From positions 39,428,602-39,492,601 of the forward strand of contig NC_134850.1 of assembly GCF_965363235.1 (NCBI RefSeq): a stretch of 64,000 nucleotides of DNA, written 5' to 3'. The stretch comes from Mytilus galloprovincialis (taxonomy: Eukaryota; Mollusca; Bivalvia; Mytilida; Mytilidae). Both the position numbers and the translations under genes were made by a program. Positions 1-13,600 of this stretch are shown in pieces (the first letter of the stretch is position 1; each line of letters begins with the position of its first letter). Under the pieces are notes generated by a model. It made no database searches. It was given only the letters and a program-made list of their open reading frames with translations, and was not told where the DNA came from.

Positions 1-509
1 TTTAGTCTACACACCATCTATTTAACTATCTACAGAGACTGTAAACAGTCATACAACCTGATATAAACATAATAAACATAAAAATAGATAGCAAACTCAT
101 GCAATTAGATGTCTAGGTCTGTTTGATTTCATATTATAGATTAAAAATATATGTTAATCATTGTTTTAATATAATACAACCAAGTTGAACTGTAATGTCC
201 CCACTTCAATAATGGGTAAGCATGAAGTTGTTGAGTGAAACAGTAAAGCATGCTCACATGAAGATTTATTCCATATTTTAAAAGGCTTGATTTGTAATTG
301 CTGGAAACTCTAATTTGGCATTAAATTAGAAAGATCACATCATAGGGGGGGGGGGAAAAATATGCTTTTTTCATTTGTCTATTATAATATCCGTCACGTT
401 ATATACTGTACAATGTCTCATGTTTGTTGCTTATATTATCATAATTGTTAATTATAAATGCCCCCTATGGGACCCTGATTGGAATAAAAAAATAAAAATA
501 TCAAATATC

Positions 510-703
510 TAATATCATAGGAAACATTTGTACTAAGTTTTAAGTTGATTGGACTTCAACTTGATCAAAAACTACCTTGACCAATTTTTTTAACCTGAAG
601 CGGGACAGACAGATAAATAATGGTGATAAATGAATGGACGAAATAACTGACACACAGACCAAAAAACATAATGCCCCTAGGTGGGGCATAAACATAAACA
701 TAA
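510..703 (+). repeat. Dispersed repeat R1, copy a (3' part)
   Basis: Matches the shared R1 text: a GTACTAAGTTT block, GATTGGACTTCAACTT, AACTTTAACCTGAAGCGGGA, a GACAGA-type simple run, then ACATAATGCCCC and GGGGCATAAA. A detached upstream piece lies at 306-345, separated by a G run and unrelated sequence. Confidence 0.75.
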
Positions 704-734
704 AATATATTTTTACTACATACAAAAAACAAGA

Positions 735-1510
735 GGCTGTCACAACGACAGCAAACCGGATTTATTAACATTTATTTGTGTCCTGGCAATATCACAAGAA
801 CCATTACTGATGAATGGTGAAAGTGAAAATCGTCAATATCAAATTTGACCTCCATTTTGTCATCAGTATCAACATATTAAAATTTGAAAAGCTTAGATTG
901 AATGGTTCATGAGTAAATGCAACAACGTGAATGGAAACGCCATTTTACGATCTTTCAAGAACCATAACTCCTGAAAGGTAAAAGTCAAAATCGTCATTAT
1001 TGAACTTGACCTCTATTTTGTCATCAGTAACAACATATTAAAATTTCAAAAGCTTTGGTAGAACAGTTCATGCATAAAAGCACGGACACGACTGGAAACT
1101 CCATTTTTCAATCTTTCAAGAACCATAACTCCTGAACGGTAAAAGTCAAAATCGTCGTTATTGAACTTGACCTCCATTCTGTCATCAGTAACAACATATT
1201 AAAATTTGGGAAGCTTTGGTAGAACAGTTCATGCGTAAATGCACGGACACGACTGGAAACTCCATTTTTCAATCTTTCAAGAACCATAACTCCTGAACGG
1301 TAAAAGTCAAAATCGCCATTATTGAACTTGACCTTCGTATAGTTGTCAGTAATAACATATTAAAATTTTAAAAGCTTTAGTTGAACGGTTCAAGAGTAAA
1401 TGCACGGACAACATTTGATTGCCGCCCGCCCGGGCGGGCCCGACCGCCCACCCGCGTACATTCCCAAATCAATAACCGACATTTTTGTCACAAAAATCCG
1501 GTTAAAAATT
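735..1510 (+). repeat. GCTGTC repeat with internal 161-base tandem array
   Basis: Begins AAGAGGCTGTCACAACGACA, where GCTGTC and GACAGC form a small stem, followed by AACCGGATTT. It ends with AAATCCGGTT, giving short inverted ends. Inside are almost four head-to-tail copies of a 161-base unit: AAGAACCAT starts at 796, 957, 1118 and 1279, an exact 161-base period. A GC-rich palindromic stretch (GCCCGCCCGGGCGGGC) lies near 1423. Related, more decayed copies are at 4190-4590 and 62018-62260. Confidence 0.8.
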
Positions 1511-1515
1511 CTTAC

Positions 1516-1679
1516 TTGGGTTCTTAAATCCTAGATTCACTTGACATCTAGGTTTAGGAAGTTGAACTTCTTTCATCAATGTTTTCTCAAATTGACAAAT
1601 ACCAGTTGATTCTAAACATGCAGAAATATTCACACTCAGCACAACAATATTATCACTGGTCAGATCTTTTATTATAAAG
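1516..1679 (-). CDS. Exon 54: M15 segment C, last exon in window
   Basis: 164 bases, phase 2 to 1, acceptor TTTTCAG, donor GTAAGA. Opens [12 protein letters not shown]. Cysteines: SACLE, GICQF and PRCQV. The sequon N-I-S precedes ACLE. A B-type exon is expected beyond position 1, since none is found in 1-1515. Confidence 0.92.
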
Positions 1680-4600
1680 CTGAAAAGAGAGAGGTCAATA
1701 TTTTAGTCAATACATAGAATGTAAAAATATATAATAATGATGGGCTGCACTTGAATTGTTGTTCTCTATCTTGACAGTTGCTCAAAATTGTTAATGATAA
1801 ATTGAAATGCTCTTACTTAAGATAAATTACATGTAACTGTATACAGTATGGATTTTTAAATAGCAGTAAACGTTTGGCCTAGTTCTGCGCTAAAATCTGC
1901 AAATATTGACATTTTTCATTTAGTGACAGGTGAGCTAAAAAGTAGACATGATGGTTTTGGTTTTATGTGTGGTTGTGTTGCTGTCTCATATTATGTATGT
2001 AGCTCATTACCTTTAATTTATCTTTGTAAAGTACAGTACATACAAACTCACACTTTTTTCATTTAAGTAAGCTAGTCAGTGAATTAAAATATATGTTTTG
2101 TATGGAAAAAAACTGTGTTACTCTATTACTCCACATACATGTATTGAATTTTTAAGTTTTTGAAGTTGAAAACTAGTTATTGAGCCAAATGTCCATGTGC
2201 TTGTCCTAAGCATTGACTCTTGTTTGTGATTTTCTTTGTATCTTATAGATTTTGGCTCTAGAAGTTCAGTGTTGATACAGGTTTCTGAGAGTCCATTAAA
2301 TCTATCAAAATCATTTTGAGATTCAGGATGCTTTAGAGGTAAAATACTTATTATTCTTTTATAAAGACTATATTGACCTTTTTAGGTATTTTTTAAATCC
2401 TTTGGTTGTTGTCTCACTCACATGCATAACAAATATCATCTCTTTTCTTTCTAATTACAATTTATTTAATAAATAAGTGTTTGGTTTTAGTTTCTTTGTG
2501 TGTTAGTTTGCATTATAAAGAGTGATCAGTAGTCTATATGTTTGTTGTGTCTTTCATATAATTGATCCTAAATATATCTACCTGAGATCAAATAATCCAA
2601 ATAAGGAAATTTTCTTCTTGGAGCCGTATTCATAGTCAACCAATGAATATTCCAGAGTTACTTCTTCAAGTGAAACAGTTAGTCGAAAGTCACAAATATC
2701 CAGATCTATCCCAGTATTTACAGTGATGTTTAGCATTGGGATATCAGTGCAGCAGTGTAATGCTGTACATTTTTCAGGAATATAACAAGAAGAATGACCA
2801 GAAATTGATTCATTCAAACCAGTAGTTGATGCACATTCTGAAAAAAAATGTATTTATGAAATTAAAAAAAATTTAAGGCTCTAATTTCTCTAATCTAGTA
2901 ATAAAGTAAAACAGAATTCTTAAAAAAAATTCTGTTAGTTCCCGTTAGCGTTCAATTTTTAAAATATATTTTGAAAATTTAATGCATAGAATCAATTCAA
3001 AATTTCAATTCTTTCATCAACTAAGGGAAAAAATTAACTTAAAGATCTTCATATATATATATATATTCTTTAGAACTTGCCAAAATTCTTTAAAATTATA
3101 CATGGAAGTAGTTCTTGCCTTTGTTAGTCGGGTATGATTTTTAATTTTTTGTGTATAATTCGAAGTTTAGTATGACGTCAATTATCACTGAACTAGTATG
3201 CATATTTGTTTTGGGGCCAGCTGAAGGATGCCTCCGGGTGCATGAATTTCTCGCTACATTGAAGACCCATTGGTGGCTTTCGGCTGTTGTATGCTCTATG
3301 GTCGGGTTGTTGTCACTTTGACACATTCACAATTTCATCAATTTTATCTCATATATATATAAAACTAGTAATACTTTGGATAAGCTTATTTTCACAAGAA
3401 TGTATGTGATTTATGACATTTAAATATAACATTAATAAATACCTTTTGACCATCCATTGTTCAGAACAGTAAAAGGGGCTGCATTTCTGTCACAAGATGG
3501 AGACTTCAAATAAGATGATACTCCTAGAGTTTCAAGTACATGTGACACTGCCATCTGATTAAGCTGAATCACTCCTTTTTCTGACATGTATTTGGATAAA
3601 GAAAAGTCTACAATAAATCAAACAACAAAATTTTTAGCATGAATTTACTCCTTGCATTTAAATAGTTAAAACAATTGTCAATCAACAAATCATTCATTTT
3701 ATGCCAATCAGACAGATAGATAAACAGATGGAAAGATAAACAGAGAAGACAAACAGACAGAGCAAGGAATAACATATAAAAAATATTAAATATTTGTTCC
3801 TCGCAGAAATAGTGATACTGTTCTTACTGAATTATCAAAAGAAGTAGACAAAATGTAAATGGAATAATGAAAAGAAACCAAATCTAACCTGGTATTTTGA
3901 ATCCTTTATTCCAGTTACACAATGGTTTTGGTACTCTACTTCTGTCCAAGATGTGAAATTCGTGACAGGTTCCATCAGATTCTAAGCATACACTAGCAAT
4001 CATCGAAATGGCATATTCTTGTTCCGCAGATAAATCATAAATTGAGTACCTATTAACAAATTAAAAAATATATTTCTGCAGATGCCACATTCAGAGACAA
4101 AAAACTGACTCTTCCTGACCTATCACAGTAAAATTCTTTGCATCATATCATAAGCATCGTAAATTGTTTCAGCCAATAGAACCAGAAAGGAGCTGTCAAA
4201 TTGAGAGCAAACCAGGTTTTCTGTATTCATTTTAAGACACATGCACTATCATGTTTGATTGACCTGCCACATTCTGTAACTATTTTCAAATCTATCAAGG
4301 ACTAAATATGATAAGTGAAAATTGTCAATTTTGGATATACATGAACTCAATTTTGTCATTAGTAACAACATTTTATAATTTGAAAAGAACTAGTGAAATG
4401 TTTCATTAGTTATTGAAAAAGTGCTTATTTTCCATAACCATAACTCCTGAATTATATAAGTGATAATAATAGTAAATATCAAACTTCAACTCTTGTCATC
4501 AATAACAATATATAAAAATTTGAAAAGCATTGGTAAAATGGTTCATAAGTTATTGCAAGGAAACTGTTGGCAGCTTCATCATAGTATAAATCGTTTTTTT

Positions 4601-7600
4601 CCCTTAGCAGTGCTGTGAAATATAAACTAATACCCTGTTCACACTATGAAATCTGTTCCGGGTCGAACCTGGGTTAACTATTCCTAATTAATTACTCCAG
4701 TTCACATTTAAATAAAAATTAAACCAGTATTGGATTTCCCTCTCTACAAAAATAGAAAAGTAAACTAAATTGTAACCCGCATCTGCCACAGTGTACATAT
4801 TTACATTTTCTTCTTCATTACAGATGCATTTTTTACTGTACTCTTGATCGCTTTGGAGGAGTTCGAATCCACATCAAATACTTTCCGTGTTTTCAAATAA
4901 CTTCTTTTTATGCAAATTAAACCCATTTCACCCACAAAAAAGCGACGGATATCTTATAGGTTTAATCGTTTGTCATTATGCAGGTTTTTCAACATAGCCT
5001 AAATACACTTATATATCCCTCTTGCTGCCGCTTATTTAATATGGGATATTTAATTTGTGACCCATTAAATAGAGTAACTTGACTTCTGTTAAAATATGAC
5101 GTCATTCGATATAATAATTGCGTTACATTGAAGACCTATCTTATTAAAAGCAAACGTCATATGTCACTATAGCAATAACCTCACATCAATTAACAATTAT
5201 TTGGATAATTGATGTTTATATAAAGGATTAACTCAGTTTTATTCATAGATAGGATTTCCCCTTTTGTTACCTCTTTATCATGTTAGCCTCATTTTCAAAT
5301 TATTTTGGGATATACGTCATCTATATTGCTGCTCTTGGATCAATAGCAGTGCCCCTTTTGTCATCAGATATTTTCATTACATTTTGATTGGATTTTCATA
5401 TTTTAAATTTTGTTTGGAGTATATATACTGATTAATGGATATTAATACATAATTCTGTGTGATCTAAGACTTTAAAACGAATTCATGGTAACTGTCTTTC
5501 CTTATTAAATATCAACGTTCCTTGTGGAATCAAAATGGCTACAAGGAGGAAATCGGCAAGTCGTGTTCAAACAGAAACATTAGATGACCAAAATCCTTCT
5601 AATTGGACTTCATCTCAACTTAAGGCTGCCCTCAGTAAAATAGGGATCAAGATTACCGGAAATTTATCTAACAGTAGTTTAAGAAGACTGTATTTGGACA
5701 ATCGAACAAAAAATAGTTCCGCTACGATTGACAATTCCGATAATTTAGCTGAACGGAATACAGTTTCTGATGGAAACTATTCTTTAAACGTAAGTGATGC
5801 TACTATACGTGATCCTATAGACATAAATACTTCAGATCGCGATGTTCACTCAACTCCTATTCTAACCGTTCAACAGGAGATTGCTACGCCGTCTACATCA
5901 TATGCGCACGCAATTCCTCAGCTTCCGCCCACTGCTGCATCTGCGCACGCAACCATAAACAATAACAATCAAAATGTAAACATGCAAAACCTCCTAATGA
6001 ATACAATTCAACTATGCCAGCAATCTATGCAACAAATGAATAAACAAGGAGAGCAGATACAGCCAAGTTTCAATCTATCAACAGCTCTAGGACATGGTTC
6101 AACTTCCCTAGGCATTGCGCCGTCTTTTAATTCTACTATTCCCGTTTATTCTACTAATTCATCAACTCCAGGAAAATTCGGATTCCCAGCTTCATCGTTT
6201 TCAGCTGTTGACATGGTTTCCCCCGAACTAAGGAACGATATCATTACAGGTAAAGATGTCAATCTTAATATATTATTGATTCCAAACTATGAACACTCTA
6301 CTATGAAAAAGAATAAGGAATCCGATGTAAGACTCCAGAGAAATTTATCAATGGACGAATTTGTAATTGCCTTTGGGCGTTACAAACGTATTATGGGTAC
6401 AGCTTTCCCTAACAGAAACGAGGAGTTAGACTTATACTTGGCACACATCATTGAAACAGCAAACATCTGGCCAGACTGTTTTTATGAATATCACAAAATG
6501 TTCTCAGCTAAATGTGCCGTCATGCTAATTCAGCACAACATAAAAATAGATTGGTCAAAAGGGGACTCAGATTTACGCAATATGGTATGTGCAGGTTCTA
6601 AGATTAACACATGTAGAAAGTGTCACTCAACAACTCACTCCACCGTTATGTGTAGTGTACAGCAGCAAAATTTTCAGCCACAAAGAAATTCTAATTCATC
6701 TAGAAATACACCTGATTCTCTTGGCCGTGATGTTATTTTTGTAGATGGTTTACCCGTCTGCAACAATTTCAATGGATTTAAAGGTTGCACTAAACCTTAT
6801 TGTAAATATGTTCATGCTTGTAAAACGTGTAAAAGTAAAACACATGGCAAAGCTACTTGTCAAAACTACAAAGAAGGTTATCAACACTATGTTCAAAACT
6901 CAGTTAAAGCAAGCAGTAAATCTCAACCTAAAAAATGACTACCTTCCGACTTTACAGCCTCTTCACCTATAAATTGTGATCAGTTAGAATTTGAGCTAAG
7001 AAACCACCCCGACAGAAACTTTGTTAGCTTACTGTGTAACAGTGTTAGATATGGTTTTGATATGTTAGTTTCTGACATTAATATTTCTACTTATGAATGT
7101 AAAAATGCTTTGTCAGCAAGGAAAGATCCAGATTCAGTAACTGCTCTAATTCAAGATGAATTGGTTAAAGGCTTCATTCAGGGACCTTTTTTACACCCCC
7201 CTTTTTCTGTTTATAGGGTTAGTCCAATCGGAATAGCAGTACATAAATATTCTTTTAAGAAAAGACTTATATTGGATCTTTCCTCGCCTCACAACAGCTG
7301 TGATCATGATAGTGTGAATGATTTGATAGACAAAGATTTATGTTCACTTAGTTACATTAAAGTTGATGATGCAATCAATGCAATTCAAGATTATGGTGTT
7401 AATAGCATTTGTTGTAAGGTAGATGTCTGCGATGCGTTTAAACAATTGGGTATTTTACCTTCCCAATGGCATTTATTTTGTTTTAAATGGCATAATTTTT
7501 ATTATCATTATGTAAGACTTCCTTTCGGTTGTCGATCTAGTCCTAAGTTATTCGATATGTTGTCAAGAAGTATATGTTGGATAGCCAAACATAATTATAA

Positions 7601-10600
7601 CATTAATGTAATTTTTCATCTTTTAGATGATTTTTTGACAGTTGATAGGCCTACTGATTGTGGAGAAAAAACAATGGCTTTACTTTCTTTAATTTTTAAC
7701 AAATTAAGTATTCCTTTATCAAAGAAAAAGACTGTTGGTCCTTCTTGTGTATTAGAATATTTAGGCATTGTATTAGACATTGTAAATATGCAAGCTAGAT
7801 TGCCTCAAGACAAAGTAAATAGGATTACAGATTTTATAACTTTAATTTTAAGTAAAAAGTCCTGTACTAGGAAAGAACTTGAACAGTTGCTTGGACATTT
7901 AAATTTTGCAACTAGAGTTATTCTCCCAGGACGCTCTTTTGTTAGTTATTTGTACAAGTTAATGTCATCTGTCAAAGAGAGTTTTTATCATGTTCATTTA
8001 AACAAAGAGTGCAAAGCTGATTTATACATGTGGTTATCTTTTTTGAAAAATTGGAATGGTATCAATTTCTTTTATGAAAAGACTTTAACTAAAGCAGCAG
8101 ATATGATGCTTTATACAGATGCGTCCTCTTTGATAGGATTTGGTGGATATTACCAGCATAAATGGTTTTGTGACCGTTGGCCCGACAATTTACCATGCAA
8201 ATCCGACTTTGCCGCTTCTATGGCCTTTTTGGAACTTTATCCTATAGTCGTTGCAGCTGTTCTATGGGGTAAGGAGTGGTGTGGAAAAAGGATTCTTTTT
8301 TATTGTGACAATTTAGCAACAGTCCACATTATTGCTAAAGGTCGATCGAAAGAAACAAACATTATGAAATTAATGCGTAAACTTACAATGTGTGCTGCAA
8401 CTTATAACTTTGCTGTTTATAGTGAACATTTACCAGGAAAATCTAATGTAATTGCTGATGCATTGTCTCGTTTACAGATGAACAAGTTCAGACTTTTAGC
8501 GCCTCTAGCAGAAGCAACAGCCACTCCTTGCCCTCAGCTTTCAGACATTCTCTGGACAGCTCAGTAGAGACATTATGGAAGTATTCTGTAGCGGACAGTA
8601 CAAGATCGCATTACACTACAGGTTTTGACTTATATAAGAAGTTCTCCTTACTACAGGGATCATTCTGGACTTCAAATGAAATGCCCCCGGTTTCAGAAAC
8701 GTTGTTAATGAGATTTGTTGCCTTTTGCGATGAACATAAAAGCTTAAAATATAGTACTATTAAACTGTATTTATGTGGTATAAGATATTATTACTTGCAA
8801 TATGCAGGATTTAGTCCTTTAGAACAATATGGCAAGCCTTTATTATGTTTACAATCTATTTTAAATGGTTTAAAAAAGAAGCAGAAAGGTTGTGTTAAAA
8901 GGCCTAGATTGCCAATTACTATGTCTTTGTTGTATAAAATGGTTATGCTATTGAGAAACAATTTTTTCAGTCTTTTTAACACAGTGTTTTAACAATGTTA
9001 TGTTAGAAGCAGCTTGCGTTGTAGCTTTTTTTGCTTTTTTGCGTTGTGGAGAGTTCACTATACTTAGCAACTTTGATTCAGAAACACATTTGTGTGTTGG
9101 TGATTTAGCAATTTTTGAAGATCACATTTTATTACAGTTGAAAAAATCAAAAACAGATCCTTTCAGACAAGGTGTCACTATACCCTTATACAAAAGTGGA
9201 CACATTATTTGTCCTTGCTTTGCTATTAAAAATTATTTGTCTCTTCGAAAGAAAATGTCAAGTATTACATCTGATGCCCTGTTTGTCTCTGATGATGGCA
9301 ATCCTTTAAGTAGACAATTTTTTATTAAACATGTCAAAATTATTTTAGACAATTTAGGTCTTGAAAGCAAAAATTATAATGGACATTCTTTCAGAATTGG
9401 AGCAGCAACAACAGCACAGGAAGTAAGATTAGAAGACCACTTGATTAAATCTTTAGGCAGGTGGTCATCAGATTGTTATACTAGGTATATTCATACCAGC
9501 CCTAAAGTAATTCAACAAGCTCAAAATCAGTTAGTTTCATCAATTTCCTTGTCTTAAACTATTGTACTGGCAATAAAAGGAGAATTAAACTTGGGGCTAC
9601 AGCTGCTTCGCATCTGTATTTGGACTTTTCGATAAAATTGTATACTTTTATCATCAAATTTTATCTTATCCCCCAAGTTTTCTGTATATATTAATTTTCA
9701 TTTATATGTTAAAAGGGGGATAACTCTTAATGTTTATTATGTGTATGCAGCTGTTAGTCCCCAGTTTTTCCAATGTAATTTCTATTTTTATATTATATAT
9801 TAGTTTTAATAAATAGTTTTATTAGCACTGGATCTTTATTTAGTCTGAGGATAATTATATTCCACATTGAAAAACAACACATAGATAGAGTTACTTATCA
9901 CAATATTGGATATCAAAGGAGATGCAAGGTATACATCAGTGAGATAGTCCTGTCTTGGAAACTTAGGACTTTTTAAGGTCAAATACAGTCTTCAACAATA
10001 ATGTTATTTCCATCTCTGTCTACTTTAAGGATGAATATAAATTAACAATTATTTGGATAATTGATGTTTATATAAAGAATTAACTCAGTTTTATTCATAG
10101 ATAGGATTTCCCCTTTTGTTACCTCTTTATCATGTTAGCCTCATTTTCAAATTATTTTGGGATATACGTCATCTATATTGCTGCTCTTGGATCAATAGCA
10201 GTGCCCCTTTTGTCATCAGATATTTTCATTACATTTTGATTGGATTTTCATATTTTAAATTTCCGCCACCATCCCCACCTCTCTCCTTTTGTTGCCAGTG
10301 CCTCTGGGGACTATTTAGTAGTCATTACTATTGTTGTATATACATGAACTTATACCTGTAATTTTATGACCTTAATTTTTGTATTATTTTTATATTGATG
10401 TATTTTCTTTTATTCTCTACTCATGCTGACGTATGAGTTTCTTTTATACTACTCAAGCTGACGTTTGGGTTTCTTTTATATTTTCTCATGCTTACGTATG
10501 AGCTCTTATTTACTTCTCATGCTGACGTATGATTTTCTTTTTTACTTTCTCATGCTGACGTATGAGGTCTTAATTTTTACCCATGCTGACGTATGGGTTG

Positions 10601-13600
10601 CGTTTATACTACTCATGCTGACGTATGAGTTTCTTTTACATCTTCTCATATTTACGTATGAGTTTTTTAAATCTCTACTCATGCTGACGTATGAGTTTCT
10701 TTAATTCTCATCATGCTGACGTATGATGTCATGTCTTTTCTATACTCATGCTGACGTATGAGCTTTTACTCTGTACTCATGCTGACGTATGATGTCAGGT
10801 CTTTTCTATTCTCATGCTGACGTATGAGCTTTTACTCTCTACTCATGCTGACATATGGGTTGTTATTTTATCTTTCATTTTTCATGTACTTATGAGCTCA
10901 AACTTGTATTGTTAATTATGAGCTCTTATATTTGATACTCATACTGTTTTTTGAGTTAGTTAATTTTATTTACTTACTGACGTATGAAGGTGTTTAAATT
11001 TTAATCATGTTGGACTTTTCGATAAAATTGTATACTTTTATCATCAAATTTTATCTTATCCCCCAAGTTTTCTGTATATATTAATTTTCATTTATATGTT
11101 AAAAGGGGGATAACTCTTAATGTTTATTATGTGTATGCAGCTGTTAGTCCCCAGTTTTTCCAATGTAATTTCTATTTTTATATTATATATTAGTTTTAAT
11201 AAATAGTTTTATTAGCACTGGATCTTTATTTAGTCTGAGGATAATTATATTCCACATTGAAAAACAACACATAGATAGAGTTACTTATCACAATATTGGA
11301 TATCAAAGGAGATGCAAGGTATACCTCAGTGAGATAGTCCTGTCTTGGAAACTTAGGACTTTTTAAGGTCAAATACAGTCTTCAACAATAATGTTATTTC
11401 CATCTCTGTCTACTTTAAGGATGAATATAAACTTCACTTTGCATTCACATATAGAAGTGAAGTAGTTACCCCGTGTTCGCCCCACATTAACTCCATCTCA
11501 AATGAGGGCTAATTTTAATCCAGATTCGCACAGGGTTAAGGCGCTCACACTACCTAAATTTAACCCGGATTAACTAATTTGGGTTGACCCCAATTTAAAA
11601 AGGCAAAGTGTGAACAGGGTATTACTTTCCATTTGATTGTTTATAGGCAAATTCAGGTATCATGATGATTCTCCTCAAAAACCGATTGTTTTTGTTTAGA
11701 CAAACGGACATTTGTCAATTAAACATTTGATTCTGTGATTACACTTCTTTAACAAATTACTTCCCCTTGTCAATCATAGACCCATGCAAAGCATGATACC
11801 ATGTAAGTGATATATCAGCCTTTTAACAAATTTTAAATAAATATAACTTTCTGGTATCAAAAGCATTTAGCTTAATAACAATTAAATGTAATTAAAAGAA
11901 AAACTTAAAGGTTACACACGATAAATTTTCTCTTTCCACTAGCACATCATTGTCAATAACAATTTATGTCCCTCCCAAGGGAGACAAGTAAAAAGGGGAT
12001 CTCTTATAACAGGGTTCATTATGGGAATTTTATATGTCTTTTTAAGCAATCATGTCTTTATATTTTTAATCCGAAGTCCCTGATAAAAGTTTAATCATGA
12101 AAAATGCTGAATTTGCCTTGACGGAGATAATATCATAAATCATTTTGTTTGCCAGAAATGTAATAATCTTACTTTATCCTGAGTACGCCAAACAGGTCCA
12201 TTTCTTTCCATTTACCCCACTGATAATCACTTAACAAAACATCCATTTCTAATCTCTCAATTCCAACTTTTATGACATAGTTGCAGGGGTCAAAGTTCAC
12301 AAAGAAATGTAGAGATCTGTCAATTAAATCCACATCAAGACAGCACTGGACGTTGTTACAACTGTCATCTAAGTAGCATGTTATTACAGATGTATTTAGA
12401 TGAGGCAATACAGTGGTGCTTGAGCTGCAATCTGTAATGGCAGGAAAAACAAGGTAAAAAAATAATTAAAAGCTATGCTATCATTCTAAGGTTAAAGTGA
12501 GATGGAGAAATGAAAGGGAAATTAAACCACAGCATAGACATCAACCTATTCAACCTATTCATTTGTCATGGATTCTTTTTCCAGAATAAACACTTCCTAA
12601 AACTGTCCCTGAAATGGACTCATCAAATTATTTTCAATTGTTTCCTTTGATAGCCTCATTTCATTAAGTTTGAATTGGATAATTAACAGATTTCTGTTCA
12701 CTTACGGAATCGATTTAAAAATCTACATTTAAATTTTTTAAGCCTTTACTCAGGTATTGCATGGGAATACATAGTCCCCTACCAGTTTTAAAAATTTAAT
12801 TATACTGGAACAAAATGCTAGACTTGATCTATAACTTGTCATTATGTTAACTATATAACAAATATCAAGTCAATATCATCCAGCATGATGAAAAAGGGTG
12901 TGAAAACTAATCATTTTCGTGATTTTTCAAGTTCAAGGACAGCTGTTTAAAGGGAGATAATAAAGGTACTGAAATATTTTAGCTATATTCAGTTTTCTAT
13001 TACTTACACAAACCAAATAAGAACCTGTGTTAATTTGATAATAAGAGGCTGTCAAGAGAGACAGCAAACCAGATTTTCCTACAGAGGTCAAACCATGTAC
13101 AGTTGAGCAAGTATGGACACAACATTTAAGCTTAATACAGCTCTAATTTGGATTGTGATTGAATATTAGATAGAGCATAGGTTTGTATTTTGGTACCAGT
13201 ATTTTACAACATTTTGGGAACCATTTCTTCAGGTTTTCAGTAGAAAAGATCAAATAATCATATATTTTTTTTGTTTTTTTACACATGATGCCCACTTTTA
13301 GTGCTGCATGTTAAGAGTTTATTTACATTTTAAATTGCATAATTTAATCCGGGTTTTAAAAACCATATGCATTACCTGTACTCCAACCCTGGTACTGGGC
13401 AGAAAATATAGAGGTTGGATCTTGTCTACTGCATTCCTTCTTTTTAAGAAAAGGTGCTACTTCAAGGGTATCCAATAACATCAATATTGCATTAGAAGAT
13501 AGTTTTTTAGATGTTTCTATATTCATATCGGTGTACCATTTTGATAGGGACCAGTCTGAAAAATAGAATTTATAATGTAAAATGCAGATAAAAGCAAAAT

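Larger units (their letters stand above)
5188..11431 (+). mobile_element. Ngaro-like tyrosine-recombinase retrotransposon, 6.2 kb
   Basis: Parts in order: A1 repeat, gag-like frame, reverse transcriptase with RNase H, tyrosine recombinase, B1 repeat, A2 repeat, a spacer with a hairpin array, B2 repeat. The A1...B1A2...B2 order is the split direct repeat plan of Ngaro and PAT elements in the DIRS order. There is no target-site duplication, as expected for recombinase insertion. The paired repeats differ by about one base each, so the insertion looks young, or was homogenised in its last replication. It looks nearly whole, with about one break over its length, and is treated here as a fossil. 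It lies in an intron of the cassette gene, antisense to it, inside an older inverted-repeat element. Confidence 0.88.
4630..11622. mobile_element. Inverted-repeat DNA element, about 0.75 kb, split by a retrotransposon
   Basis: The ends are inverted repeats: ATACCCTGTTCACACTATG at 4630 and its complement ending at 11622 (ATACCCTGTTCACACTTTG when read inward), one mismatch in 19. A TA lies immediately outside each end (4628-4629 and 11623-11624), which suits a TA target duplication. Without the insert the two arms (4630-5187 and 11432-11622) total about 750 bases with no coding potential, so a non-autonomous element. Subterminal motifs like AACCNGGGTTAA recur in both arms. Confidence 0.75.

Noticed and set aside
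3143-3326. Short minus-strand frame next to the M14-M15 exons
   Set aside because: It lies in a dispersed mussel-type repeat and has no cassette motif.
10420-10860. CRISPR-like array
   Set aside because: Spacing is irregular, linkers are T-rich and partly similar to each other, and the units lie within a retrotransposon in animal DNA.
10420-10860. CRE enhancer cluster because of repeated TGACGT
   Set aside because: The shared feature is the whole palindrome with paired changes. The TGACGT part is in the loop and one arm and may be incidental.
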